A DNA stretch of 64,000 bases from positions 77,552 to 141,551 of the forward strand of contig CAITIS010000001.1 of the NCBI GenBank assembly GCA_903892515.1. The letters run 5' to 3'. The notes beneath the pieces were generated by a model that saw nothing but the letters and a program-made list of their open reading frames with translations, did no database searches and had not been told where the DNA came from. How positions within the stretch are numbered: the stretch's first letter is position 1; every line of letters begins with the position of its first letter. Source of the DNA: an uncultured Planctomycetota bacterium (lineage in GTDB: Bacteria > Planctomycetota > Phycisphaerae > SM23-33). The translations under genes and the position numbers were made by a program. This document shows positions 17,620-25,876 of this stretch, piece by piece.

Positions 17620-19214
17620 TGCTTCCGCGGGAAAAGCGGCTCGCCCTTGGCGACCTTGGTTCCCGGCTCCAACACGCCCCAGCGAACCCGCTGGCTGAGC
17701 GACTCGCTCCCGATCGTCAGGCCCAGCTGCGCCAAGCCGGTGGCCGTCTTTTCGGGCATAAACGGCGAGAGGTAGTTCAGCACGATCCGAACCGCCTCGG
17801 CGCACGTGTACAAAATCGTCCCCAGCCGCGGGCGCTGCGAGGGATCCTTGGCCAGCGTAAAGGGACTGGTCACGTCAATGTAACGATTGACGGCCGTGGC
17901 CAGTTCCATGACTTTCTGAAGCACCAGGCTGAACTGGCAATGCGCCATCAGCACCGGCACCTCCTGCCCCAGCGCCTGCAACGGTCCGGCCAGGTGCTCG
18001 GCCTCCAAGCCGGTCAGTTCGCGCAGGGCCACCGACGAACCGGCCAGCAGCGCCTGCTGCGTCTCGGGCACGGCGGCGTCAAAATACCGGCCGATCATGT
18101 TCACCGTCCGGCTGAGCAGGTTGCCGATGGCATTGGCCAATTCGACGTTGTACCGCTGCTGGAAGGCGGCGCGGGAAAAATCGCCGTCCACGCCGAAGGG
18201 GACCTCGCGCAGCACGAAGTACCGGAACGCGTCGCGATGATATTCGCCGCACAGTTCCAGGATAACTTCCTTGCTGACGAAGTTGCCCAGGCTCTTGGAC
18301 ATCTTCTTGCCCTCGCTGGTCCACCAGCCGTGGGCAAAGACGGTCGTGGGCAACCGCTCGCCCAGCGCCATCAGCAGGCACGGCCAATACACGCAGTGGA
18401 ACCAGAGAATGTCCTTGCCGATCAGGTGCAGGCTGGCCGGCCAGTAGCTGCCCAGTGCGGGGTCGGCGCCGTCTCCGATATCGGGCAGGCCCAAGGCGGT
18501 GTAATAGTTGCTCAGGGCGTCGATCCATACGTACACGCTGTGCGTGGGGTCGTTGGGCATGGCAATGCCCCAGCCGCCGAGCTTCTCGCTGGCCCGCGAA
18601 ATGCTCAAGTCTTCCACGCCCTGCTCGAGCTTGCTGAGCACCTCGTTCCGCCGGCTGTCGGGCTGGATGAAATCGGGGTTGGCCAGGATGTGCTGCTTTA
18701 AGGCCGGGATCCACTTGGCCAGGTGGAAGAAATAGCTCTTCTCGCTATAGCGGACCAGCGGCTTGCCGCTGATGGCGCTCTTGTACTCGGTCTCGCGGGC
18801 GGTGGACTCGGTGACGAATTCTTCCTGGCCTTCGTCGTACCAGCCGGCGTAGCTGCCGGCGTAGATCTCGTCCTTGGCCACCAGGCGGCGGATGATCTCC
18901 TGCACGCGTTTCTCGTGCCGCTCCTGCGTGGTGCGGATGAAGTCGTCGTTGGAAATGTTCAGGTCCTTCCAAAGCTGCTGGAAGTGCACGACGACCTGGT
19001 CGGCCAGTTCGCGCGGGCCCATGCCTTTTTCGGCAGCGGCCTTGACGATCTTGATGCCGTGCTCGTCGGTGCCGGTGAGGAAGCGCACGTCATACCCCTC
19101 GGCGCGGTGATACCTGGCCAGCACGTCAGCGGCAATGGTGGTGTACGAATGCCCGATGTGCGGAGCATCGTTCACGTAGTAGATCGGCGTTGTAACGTAA
19201 AATCGCTGGGTCAT
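17616..19214 (-). CDS. metG: Methionyl-tRNA synthetase catalytic subunit (no C-terminal tRNA-binding domain)
   Basis: RFYVTTPIYYVNDAPHIGHSYTTIAADVLARY, FLTGTDEHG, GKKMSKSLGNFV; ends at GEPLFPRKQ. Confidence 0.95.
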   Translation of the reverse strand: MTQRFYVTTPIYYVNDAPHIGHSYTTIAADVLARYHRAEGYDVRFLTGTDEHGIKIVKAAAEKGMGPRELADQVVVHFQQLWKDLNISNDDFIRTTQERHEKRVQEIIRRLVAKDEIYAGSYAGWYDEGQEEFVTESTARETEYKSAISGKPLVRYSEKSYFFHLAKWIPALKQHILANPDFIQPDSRRNEVLSKLEQGVEDLSISRASEKLGGWGIAMPNDPTHSVYVWIDALSNYYTALGLPDIGDGADPALGSYWPASLHLIGKDILWFHCVYWPCLLMALGERLPTTVFAHGWWTSEGKKMSKSLGNFVSKEVILELCGEYHRDAFRYFVLREVPFGVDGDFSRAAFQQRYNVELANAIGNLLSRTVNMIGRYFDAAVPETQQALLAGSSVALRELTGLEAEHLAGPLQALGQEVPVLMAHCQFSLVLQKVMELATAVNRYIDVTSPFTLAKDPSQRPRLGTILYTCAEAVRIVLNYLSPFMPEKTATGLAQLGLTIGSESLSQRVRWGVLEPGTKVAKGEPLFPRKQ

Positions 19215-19545
19215 AGTTGTTCCTATGCTATCGCAACAGCATGCCCAGCGGCAGGAGAAAGTCAAGAGACCACGCGCGGGTTAGCAGGGATGCAGGGGAT
19301 GCACGGGATAAGAGATGAGCGGAGAATAAGACTGTGCGCGAAGGCGGGCGCAGCCTTTCATGCCGTCTCAGGCGCAAGTCAGGCTGGCCAGGGTGCCGTG
19401 GTTTGCGCAGCGAAGCGAAGCAACCACGCGGGCCTAGAACATGCTGCCGCGTGGCCCGCTGGGCCGGCTATCCCGCATCGACCCAAAGACGGCGGGCAAT
19501 GCCCGCCCTACCTGCTGGCAACTGTCTTTCTGTACAATCTCTGGG

Positions 19546-21486
19546 ATGGTCAGGACGTTTGACATCGTGGTGATTGGCGGCGGGCATGCCGGGGCGGCGG
19601 CGGCGTGGGCGGCTGGCCGCATGGGCTGCCGCGTGGCCTTGGTGACGCTGTCGGCGGGCGGCATCGCCCAGATGTCCTGCAACCCGGCCATCGGCGGCGT
19701 GGGCAAGGGCCAGATCGTCCGCGAGATCGACGCCCTGGGCGGGCTGATGGGCCTGGCCGCCGACGCCACCGGCATCCAGTTTCGCATGCTCAACCGCTCC
19801 AAAGGACCGGCCGTGTGGGGCCCGCGCTGCCAGTCCGACCGCCACGCCTACGCCGCCTTCGTGCAAGCGGCGCTGGCCCAGACGCCCAACCTGGAAATCC
19901 TCGAAGGCGAGGCCACCGACATCATCGCCGACTCGGGCCACGTCAGCGGCGTGAAGATCATCCGCAGCCGCGGCGGCGGCGCGATGGACGCTTCCGGCCA
20001 GGAAGAACTCACGCTGGGCTGCCGGGCAGTGATCGTAACGGCCGGCACGTTCCTGCGCGGGCTGATGCACTGCGGCGAGAAGATCTGGCCCGGCGGACGA
20101 TACGACGAGCCGGCGGCTGGGGCGCTGTCGCTGAGTTTGGAGAATCTGGGCGTAAAGCTCTCGCGGCTCAAGACCGGCACGTGCCCGCGCATCGCCTCTG
20201 AGAGCATCGACTACTCGCGCTGCCAGCGCCAGGACGGCGACGACGTGCCGCTGCCGTTCTCGTACCTGACCGAGCGGCTGGAACTCGAGCAGACGCCCTG
20301 CTATCTGACGGCCACCAATGCCGAAGTGCATCGCATCATCCGTGAGAACCTGCACCGCGCCCCGATGTTCACCGGCCAGATCCAGGCCGCGGGGCCACGG
20401 TACTGCCCGTCGCTGGAGACGAAGATCGACCGCTTCGCCGACAAAGACAGCCACCCGATCTTCATCGAGCCCGAAGGCCGCTCGACGAATTGGGTGTACT
20501 TAAACGGCGTCTCGACCTCGCTGCCGCCGGACGTGCAGGAGCGGATCGTGCATGGCATCGTGGGGCTGGAAAACGCCCGCGTGCTGCGCTGGGGTTACGC
20601 CATCGAGTACGACTTCGCCCAGCCAACGCAACTGCACCCGACGCTGGACGCCAAGGCCGTGGCCGGACTGTACCTGGCCGGGCAGATCAATGGCACGACC
20701 GGCTACGAAGAGGCGGCCGCCCAGGGGCTCTTGGCGGGCATCAACGCGGCGTTGGCGCTGCGCGGGCAGGAAGGCGTGATCCTGCGCCGCGACCAGGGCT
20801 ACATCGGCGTGATGATCGACGACCTGGTAACGCGCGGCGTGCTGGAGCCGTATCGCATGTTCACCAGCCGGGCGGAACATCGGCTGCTGCTGCGGAGCGA
20901 CAACGCGGATCGGCGGCTGACGGAACTGGGACGGCAGATCGGCCTGGTGGACGAGCGGCGATGGGAAGTTTTTTCGCGCAAGCAAGCGGTCATGCAAGAG
21001 GCCGGCGGCTTGATGTCGGGCATCCGGCTGGAGAACAAAACTCTGCGTCAGCGGCTGGCGCAACCAGAGGTGACGCTGGAGGCTTTGATGCAATCGCTGC
21101 GTGACCTGGCCGCTCAAGACGGCCAAGCGCCACCCGCGGCTGAGAGCGAGAATCAAGCCGCCCGCTGGGCCAAAGTGCAACGGCTGCTGGAACTGTATCG
21201 CGAGCAGCCGACGGCCCTGGAAGGCCTGGCCATCGACTATCGCTACGCCGGGTACGTGGAGAAGGAATTGGTGGAGGCGGCGCGGATGGCCGAGCTGGAA
21301 GCCAAGCGGATTCCGCGCGAGTTGGACTACGCCGGCGTGCTGCACCTGCGGGCCGAGGCGCGCGAGCGGCTGTCGGAGATTCGACCGGCCACGCTGGCGC
21401 AGGCCCTGCGCGTCAGCGGCGTCACGCCGGCCGACATCACCATCCTGATGATCCACATGCAGCAGGCCAGGGAGGGTTCGGCATGA
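19546..21486 (+). CDS. mnmG: tRNA uridine-5-carboxymethylaminomethyl(34) synthesis enzyme MnmG
   Basis: FDIVVIGGGHAGAAAAWAAGRMG, MSCNPAIGGVGKGQIVREIDALGGLMG, LAGQINGTTGYEEAAAQGL, FTSRAEHRLLLRSDNADRRL. Confidence 0.96.
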   Translation: MVRTFDIVVIGGGHAGAAAAWAAGRMGCRVALVTLSAGGIAQMSCNPAIGGVGKGQIVREIDALGGLMGLAADATGIQFRMLNRSKGPAVWGPRCQSDRHAYAAFVQAALAQTPNLEILEGEATDIIADSGHVSGVKIIRSRGGGAMDASGQEELTLGCRAVIVTAGTFLRGLMHCGEKIWPGGRYDEPAAGALSLSLENLGVKLSRLKTGTCPRIASESIDYSRCQRQDGDDVPLPFSYLTERLELEQTPCYLTATNAEVHRIIRENLHRAPMFTGQIQAAGPRYCPSLETKIDRFADKDSHPIFIEPEGRSTNWVYLNGVSTSLPPDVQERIVHGIVGLENARVLRWGYAIEYDFAQPTQLHPTLDAKAVAGLYLAGQINGTTGYEEAAAQGLLAGINAALALRGQEGVILRRDQGYIGVMIDDLVTRGVLEPYRMFTSRAEHRLLLRSDNADRRLTELGRQIGLVDERRWEVFSRKQAVMQEAGGLMSGIRLENKTLRQRLAQPEVTLEALMQSLRDLAAQDGQAPPAAESENQAARWAKVQRLLELYREQPTALEGLAIDYRYAGYVEKELVEAARMAELEAKRIPRELDYAGVLHLRAEARERLSEIRPATLAQALRVSGVTPADITILMIHMQQAREGSA

Positions 21487-22022
21487 TGGCGGGACAGGAG
21501 TATCTGCTGCTGGAGGACGCCGCCCTGCTGGCCCAGTGCGAGCTGGAGACGTACAAGGCATCGGGCCCCGGCGGGCAGCACCGCAACAAGGTGTCTTCAG
21601 CCATCCGGCTGCACCACCGCCCCACCGGCATTACGGCCATCTGCAACGACTCGCGCAACCAGCACGAGAACAAGCGCGTCGCCCTGGCCCGGCTGCGGGG
21701 CAAAATCGCCTGCCAGGTCCGCCGGCCGGTGACTGGCCAACCCCTGGTGCTGCCGGAGATGGTGCAGAGCTGCCTGTTCGTCCCGCGCGGCGGCGGAGCA
21801 GGCAAGGGACGCTTGCAGGTGGGCAGGAAGGATCACCGCTTCTGGATCGTGGTGCAATTCCTGCTGGACGTGCTGGAAGCGGGCGGCGGGCAATTGTCCA
21901 CGGCGGCGAGCCAGTTGGGCATCTCCACCAGCAACTTCGTGACGGTCTTGCAGGAAGAGAAGGACTCCTACGTGGCGGCGGCGGAGATTCGCAAGCGCTT
22001 TGGCCTGGGGCCGATCAAGTAG
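21483..22022 (+). CDS. RF-1 domain (GGQ) peptide chain release factor-like protein
   Basis: CELETYKASGPGGQHRNKVSSAIRLHHRPTGI; start overlaps mnmG stop (ATGA). Confidence 0.82.
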   Translation: MMAGQEYLLLEDAALLAQCELETYKASGPGGQHRNKVSSAIRLHHRPTGITAICNDSRNQHENKRVALARLRGKIACQVRRPVTGQPLVLPEMVQSCLFVPRGGGAGKGRLQVGRKDHRFWIVVQFLLDVLEAGGGQLSTAASQLGISTSNFVTVLQEEKDSYVAAAEIRKRFGLGPIK

Positions 22023-22230
22023 CAACGCACGAGCAAGCAACGCGAAGGTGGGCCTCACGCGCACGACGTTCGGCCCAGCCTACGCAACTCGACGTTCGGC
22101 CGGAGCCTACGCAACTCATGCACGTCTGAACATGGTAGCGTCAGCGAAAGCCGGGTGCCACGGCTGCGGCTTTTGCAGCCGTGCCGCACAGGTGCAGACG
22201 CCGCACCTGTGGCACCCGACGCGCGCCAGG

Positions 22231-22273
22231 GTGCCATAGGTTGAGCCGCGTCTTCTTGCGGCTCTACCTATGC
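22231..22273. repeat. Dispersed hairpin family H, copy 1
   Basis: gtgccataggttgagccgcgtcttcttgcggctctacctatgc; copies at 28488-28529 and 41965-42007. Confidence 0.75.
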
Positions 22274-22298
22274 GGGCCCGCTACTTGGGCCGGCTGCG

Positions 22299-22859
22299 CT
22301 ACTTGGGACAGACTGGCGAACTGGTGGCCTTGGTCTCGGTCATGAATTCCTGGGCCCTGCCCAGCCACGGCACCGGCCCGCCGGGCATGTAGCCCGACTT
22401 GCCTTGCACCGTTCCGTCGCAGGTGATGAACAGCACCGTCGGGAAGCCCTCGACGTTGTACTTCGTGGACAGGTGCTCGTTCTGTTCCTTCAGAGCGGCC
22501 CCCTGATTGCCGCCGCGCGGAAAGTCCACTTCCAGCAGGACGACATTCTGGCTGGCCCAGCTCTTGAATTCCGGCGTGTCGAAGACTTCCTTGTGCAGCC
22601 GCTGGCACCAGATGCACCAGTCGCTGCCGGTGAAGTCCATCAGGATCACGCGATTGGTCGCCTTGGCCTGCTTGACCGCCGCGTCGTAGGAGGTCAGCCA
22701 GATGGCCTGGTCTGGCGGAACGGCTGCCGTCGGCGCCGAGGCCGGCTGCGACGCCGGCTTGGAGGCAGGTTGAGACGTCCCCGCCTTGGGCTGCGATAAG
22801 GCCACGACAGTCAGGACGCACACACAAACGCAAACCGCCCAGATCGTACGCAGTGTCAT
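22299..22859 (-). CDS. Secreted thioredoxin-fold protein (CxxC)
   Basis: ILMDFTGSDWCIWCQRLHKEVFDTPEFKSWASQNVVLLEVDFPR; signal peptide. Confidence 0.8.
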   Translation of the reverse strand: MTLRTIWAVCVCVCVLTVVALSQPKAGTSQPASKPASQPASAPTAAVPPDQAIWLTSYDAAVKQAKATNRVILMDFTGSDWCIWCQRLHKEVFDTPEFKSWASQNVVLLEVDFPRGGNQGAALKEQNEHLSTKYNVEGFPTVLFITCDGTVQGKSGYMPGGPVPWLGRAQEFMTETKATSSPVCPK

Positions 22860-23014
22860 AAGACGTTCCCTTTTTCCGGTGGCTCACCGGCCACAGTCAA
22901 TTCTATCGGCCAGAACAGAGGTATTCCCCCACGGCCGGGTCCTGAGAACGACAGCGGGCGGACCGCAATGGCCCGCCCGCATGGTAAACATCACATCTGA
23001 ATTGTCAGGAAAGC

Positions 23015-23698
23015 TTAGCGGCGGCGACGAACCATGAACAAGCCGCCAGCGACCAGCAGCCCCAGCGTGGCCGGCTCGGGCAGATCGTCTTTCTGGTGGA
23101 AGGTCTGGAACATCTCGGACATGACCGCGACGCCACTGCCACCGCCAGAGAGGATGATGTTCTTGAAGGCGAAGACGAGGGTCTTGGATGGGGCGATGCC
23201 GGCCGTTGCCAGCAGCTGCGTTCCGGTGGCGGAGCCCGTATACACCATCAGCGGCGCGGTGATGGGATTGCCAGGCACCTGATCGAAGATGTTTTCGATT
23301 ATGGACACGACACCGGGCCCGCCGGCGGCGGCGCCGGGCGCCCATAACGTCGCGCCATCGATGGAGAAGTTCCCGGAGGCGGCGACTTGGAAGCTCAGCG
23401 CGCTATCCAAGAGCTGGGCGCCAAAGGCCGTCCAGGGTCCCACAATGTGCAGGCCGAGTTCGCCATTGAGCTGCACCGGCTCGATGACGATCGAAGCAGC
23501 CGATGGCGCGCCGTTGCCAGGCATGTAATTGAAGTTGCTGAACGTCTTGTCACCGGCCTGGATGACCGTGGGACTGCCCAACAACTGATCCAACGTGAAA
23601 GACGGTCCCAGCTTGGTAAACGTTGCCGCCTGAGAGACCGAGGCCAACCCCAGCACCACTGCTACGAGCGTCAGCACGATTCGAGCGTTGCGAGCCAT
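23015..23698 (-). CDS. PEP-CTERM sorting domain protein
   Basis: MARNARIVLTLVAVVLGLASVSQA...LPEPATLGLLVAGGLFMVRRRR. Confidence 0.85.
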   Translation of the reverse strand: MARNARIVLTLVAVVLGLASVSQAATFTKLGPSFTLDQLLGSPTVIQAGDKTFSNFNYMPGNGAPSAASIVIEPVQLNGELGLHIVGPWTAFGAQLLDSALSFQVAASGNFSIDGATLWAPGAAAGGPGVVSIIENIFDQVPGNPITAPLMVYTGSATGTQLLATAGIAPSKTLVFAFKNIILSGGGSGVAVMSEMFQTFHQKDDLPEPATLGLLVAGGLFMVRRRR

Positions 23699-23981
23699 AA
23701 GGCTCCTCCATTCCTGTGTGGACAGAGGGAGCACGTTCTGTCCGCGATTCTGAGCAGTGAGCCAATGCATCTATCGTTATATGTTAACGAACCGCCAACC
23801 TCACGTCAATACAAAAACATCCAATCCCATACTACATATCGGTCCAGGATGCGACCGCGTCGAGGACGCCCTGAACATCCCGCAACAAATTGCTGCCCAA
23901 CTTGCTACATCTTTGAACACCGACCTGTCCGAAAACCCCTTGGCCCGGGCCGGCACAAATTTTTCAAAAAACCAGCGCGTC

Positions 23982-24668
23982 TCAGCTTGTGCGCCGGCGG
24001 CGAATTATAGCCAGACCACCCAGCACCAGCAGGCTCAGGCTTGCCGGCTCAGGAATCTGATGGAAAACCTGATAGAAGTCACTCACCGAGGCCGTGCCGT
24101 TGCCGCCGCCCTGGACGATCACGTTCTTAAAACAGAACAGGAAACTCTGGGCCGGATCCATCGCCGCCGTGGCCGAGAGCACCGAGTAGTTGGCCGTGCT
24201 GACGACCATCAACGGACCTGCAAGCGCTTGGCCTGGAATCTGGTTAAAGACGTTCTCGACGATACTTACAGCGCCGGTGCCTGTTGCGCTGGCGCCGGGC
24301 ATCGAGAGCGTGACGCCATCGATCTGGTTCCCTGCATCGGCCGTGACCTTGAAGTCTAGCGCCCCGTCAGCGACCTGGCTGCCGCTGGCGCTCCACCCGG
24401 CCACGGGCGACATGAAGAAGTGCAACCCGTAGTTGCCATCGATCTGCACCCCTTGAACCAGGATGACATCGGCTGTGGGTGCGTTGCCCGAAGGCGTATA
24501 CGAAAAGTCCGTGAAAAGCTTATCGCCAGCGTGAAGGCTGGCGCCGTCGCCCAGCAACGACTGCAAGGTTTGAGGAGTGCCCAAGTTAAGTTGGTCTGCA
24601 CTGACGACAGAAGCGGCCGCCAGGACTGCACAGAGCAACACGAGTCGAGCAAGACGTTGAAGAGCCAT
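23982..24668 (-). CDS. PEP-CTERM sorting domain protein (tandem paralog of preceding gene)
   Basis: MALQRLARLVLLCAVLAAASVVSA...IPEPASLSLLVLGGLAIIRRRRTS; aligns along its length with the 23015-23698 product. Confidence 0.85.
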   Translation of the reverse strand: MALQRLARLVLLCAVLAAASVVSADQLNLGTPQTLQSLLGDGASLHAGDKLFTDFSYTPSGNAPTADVILVQGVQIDGNYGLHFFMSPVAGWSASGSQVADGALDFKVTADAGNQIDGVTLSMPGASATGTGAVSIVENVFNQIPGQALAGPLMVVSTANYSVLSATAAMDPAQSFLFCFKNVIVQGGGNGTASVSDFYQVFHQIPEPASLSLLVLGGLAIIRRRRTS

Positions 24669-24882
24669 GCTCCTCCCTTTCAAACAAACAATGAGCTGAG
24701 CCGTGTCCCGAACACTTAGTGAGCATTGAGCAAAAGACTGCAAAAAACTGAGCAAAAGGCCGAGCAAAGAAACAGCAAAAGTCTGAGCATCGACCAGTAT
24801 ATGCAGACTTGCGAATTTGTCAAGCTGGATTCGCAGCTGCCTTGGCAATTTTTTAATCCGCTACCGAACGCACGGCCACCTT

Positions 24883-25875
24883 CTACGCTGTGACCATCGC
24901 TTCGCGCATGTGCCCCAATAAGTTACGTGTGTACGTAACAAAGCCTGCGTCGTTAGGGTGAAGCCCGTCGGCGAACATGGCAGAATCGTCCGGCAGGAGT
25001 TCTGTGCCGTCCACCAAGGCGATTCTCGGGGACATGCCAGCCAACGGCCCAAGTGCGTCACGATAGTCCTGGAGCTTGGCGCCCAAGTGGTTCGGCTCGC
25101 GTCTGCCAGGCGCGCTCAGCGGCGTCATGAGAAGAATCGGGGCCGACGCATTTGCTGCCAGCGTCTCCCGCAGCAACTCCTCAGCCGCTTGGGCGAATTC
25201 CCTGGGCGGCACGTCCGTCAGAAAATCGTTGGTGCCATAGGCGATGGAAATGATGTCAGCGGGCAACGCCCGAGCCGCCAGCGCCAACTCCGCCCGCATG
25301 GTCGCCCCGCCGACGCCGAGGTTGAAGGCTTCGGCGTCGATAGCCAATGCGCACCGCGCCACGTGACAGAGCGTGGGCAAGGAACTTTCCATGCCCTGCG
25401 TAATGGAATCGCCTAGTGCCAGCCAGCGCAACGCCAGAGGGGCGGGACTCACGTCGCACCCGTCCTGGACCTCCACCTCGCCCACATCGGCCACGGACAT
25501 GTGCGGCAGCCATATGTCGATGAGTCGATGGCGAGGAGCGTCCTGGTGAAAGACCTGGCCGCGCCAGTGTCCGGCGGGCGCAGCGGAGCCAAAGCCCTGG
25601 CCGGGCAGTCCGCCATCGACCACGACGGCGCCCCTGCCGTTGGCGCGGGCAAATCGGCCATCGTAGTGCAGGGCGAGATTCACAAACGCCGAGTCGGTGC
25701 GAAACCGCAGCCGCACGCCGGCCGGGCAGTCCATGCGCGTGGCCAGGCCTTCCACCGGCCGATACAGCGGCGCAATCGCCGCGGGCATCCGCACCGCCCG
25801 AAACGCCGGGCCGACGCGGGCCATGTCCACCGCGCCGATGAGCACCGCCCGCAAGGTTTCTTCCGAGAGAATCAC
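24883..25875 (-). CDS. SGNH/GDSL hydrolase (carbohydrate-esterase-like)
   Basis: LRWLALGDSITQGMES (block I), NLGVGGAT, AYGTNDF, FADGLHPNDAGF. Confidence 0.85.
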   Translation of the reverse strand: MILSEETLRAVLIGAVDMARVGPAFRAVRMPAAIAPLYRPVEGLATRMDCPAGVRLRFRTDSAFVNLALHYDGRFARANGRGAVVVDGGLPGQGFGSAAPAGHWRGQVFHQDAPRHRLIDIWLPHMSVADVGEVEVQDGCDVSPAPLALRWLALGDSITQGMESSLPTLCHVARCALAIDAEAFNLGVGGATMRAELALAARALPADIISIAYGTNDFLTDVPPREFAQAAEELLRETLAANASAPILLMTPLSAPGRREPNHLGAKLQDYRDALGPLAGMSPRIALVDGTELLPDDSAMFADGLHPNDAGFVTYTRNLLGHMREAMVTA

Positions 25876-25876
25876 G

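Noticed and set aside
19468-20454. 328-aa minus-strand ORF opposite mnmG
   Set aside because: Shadow of the mnmG coding sequence.
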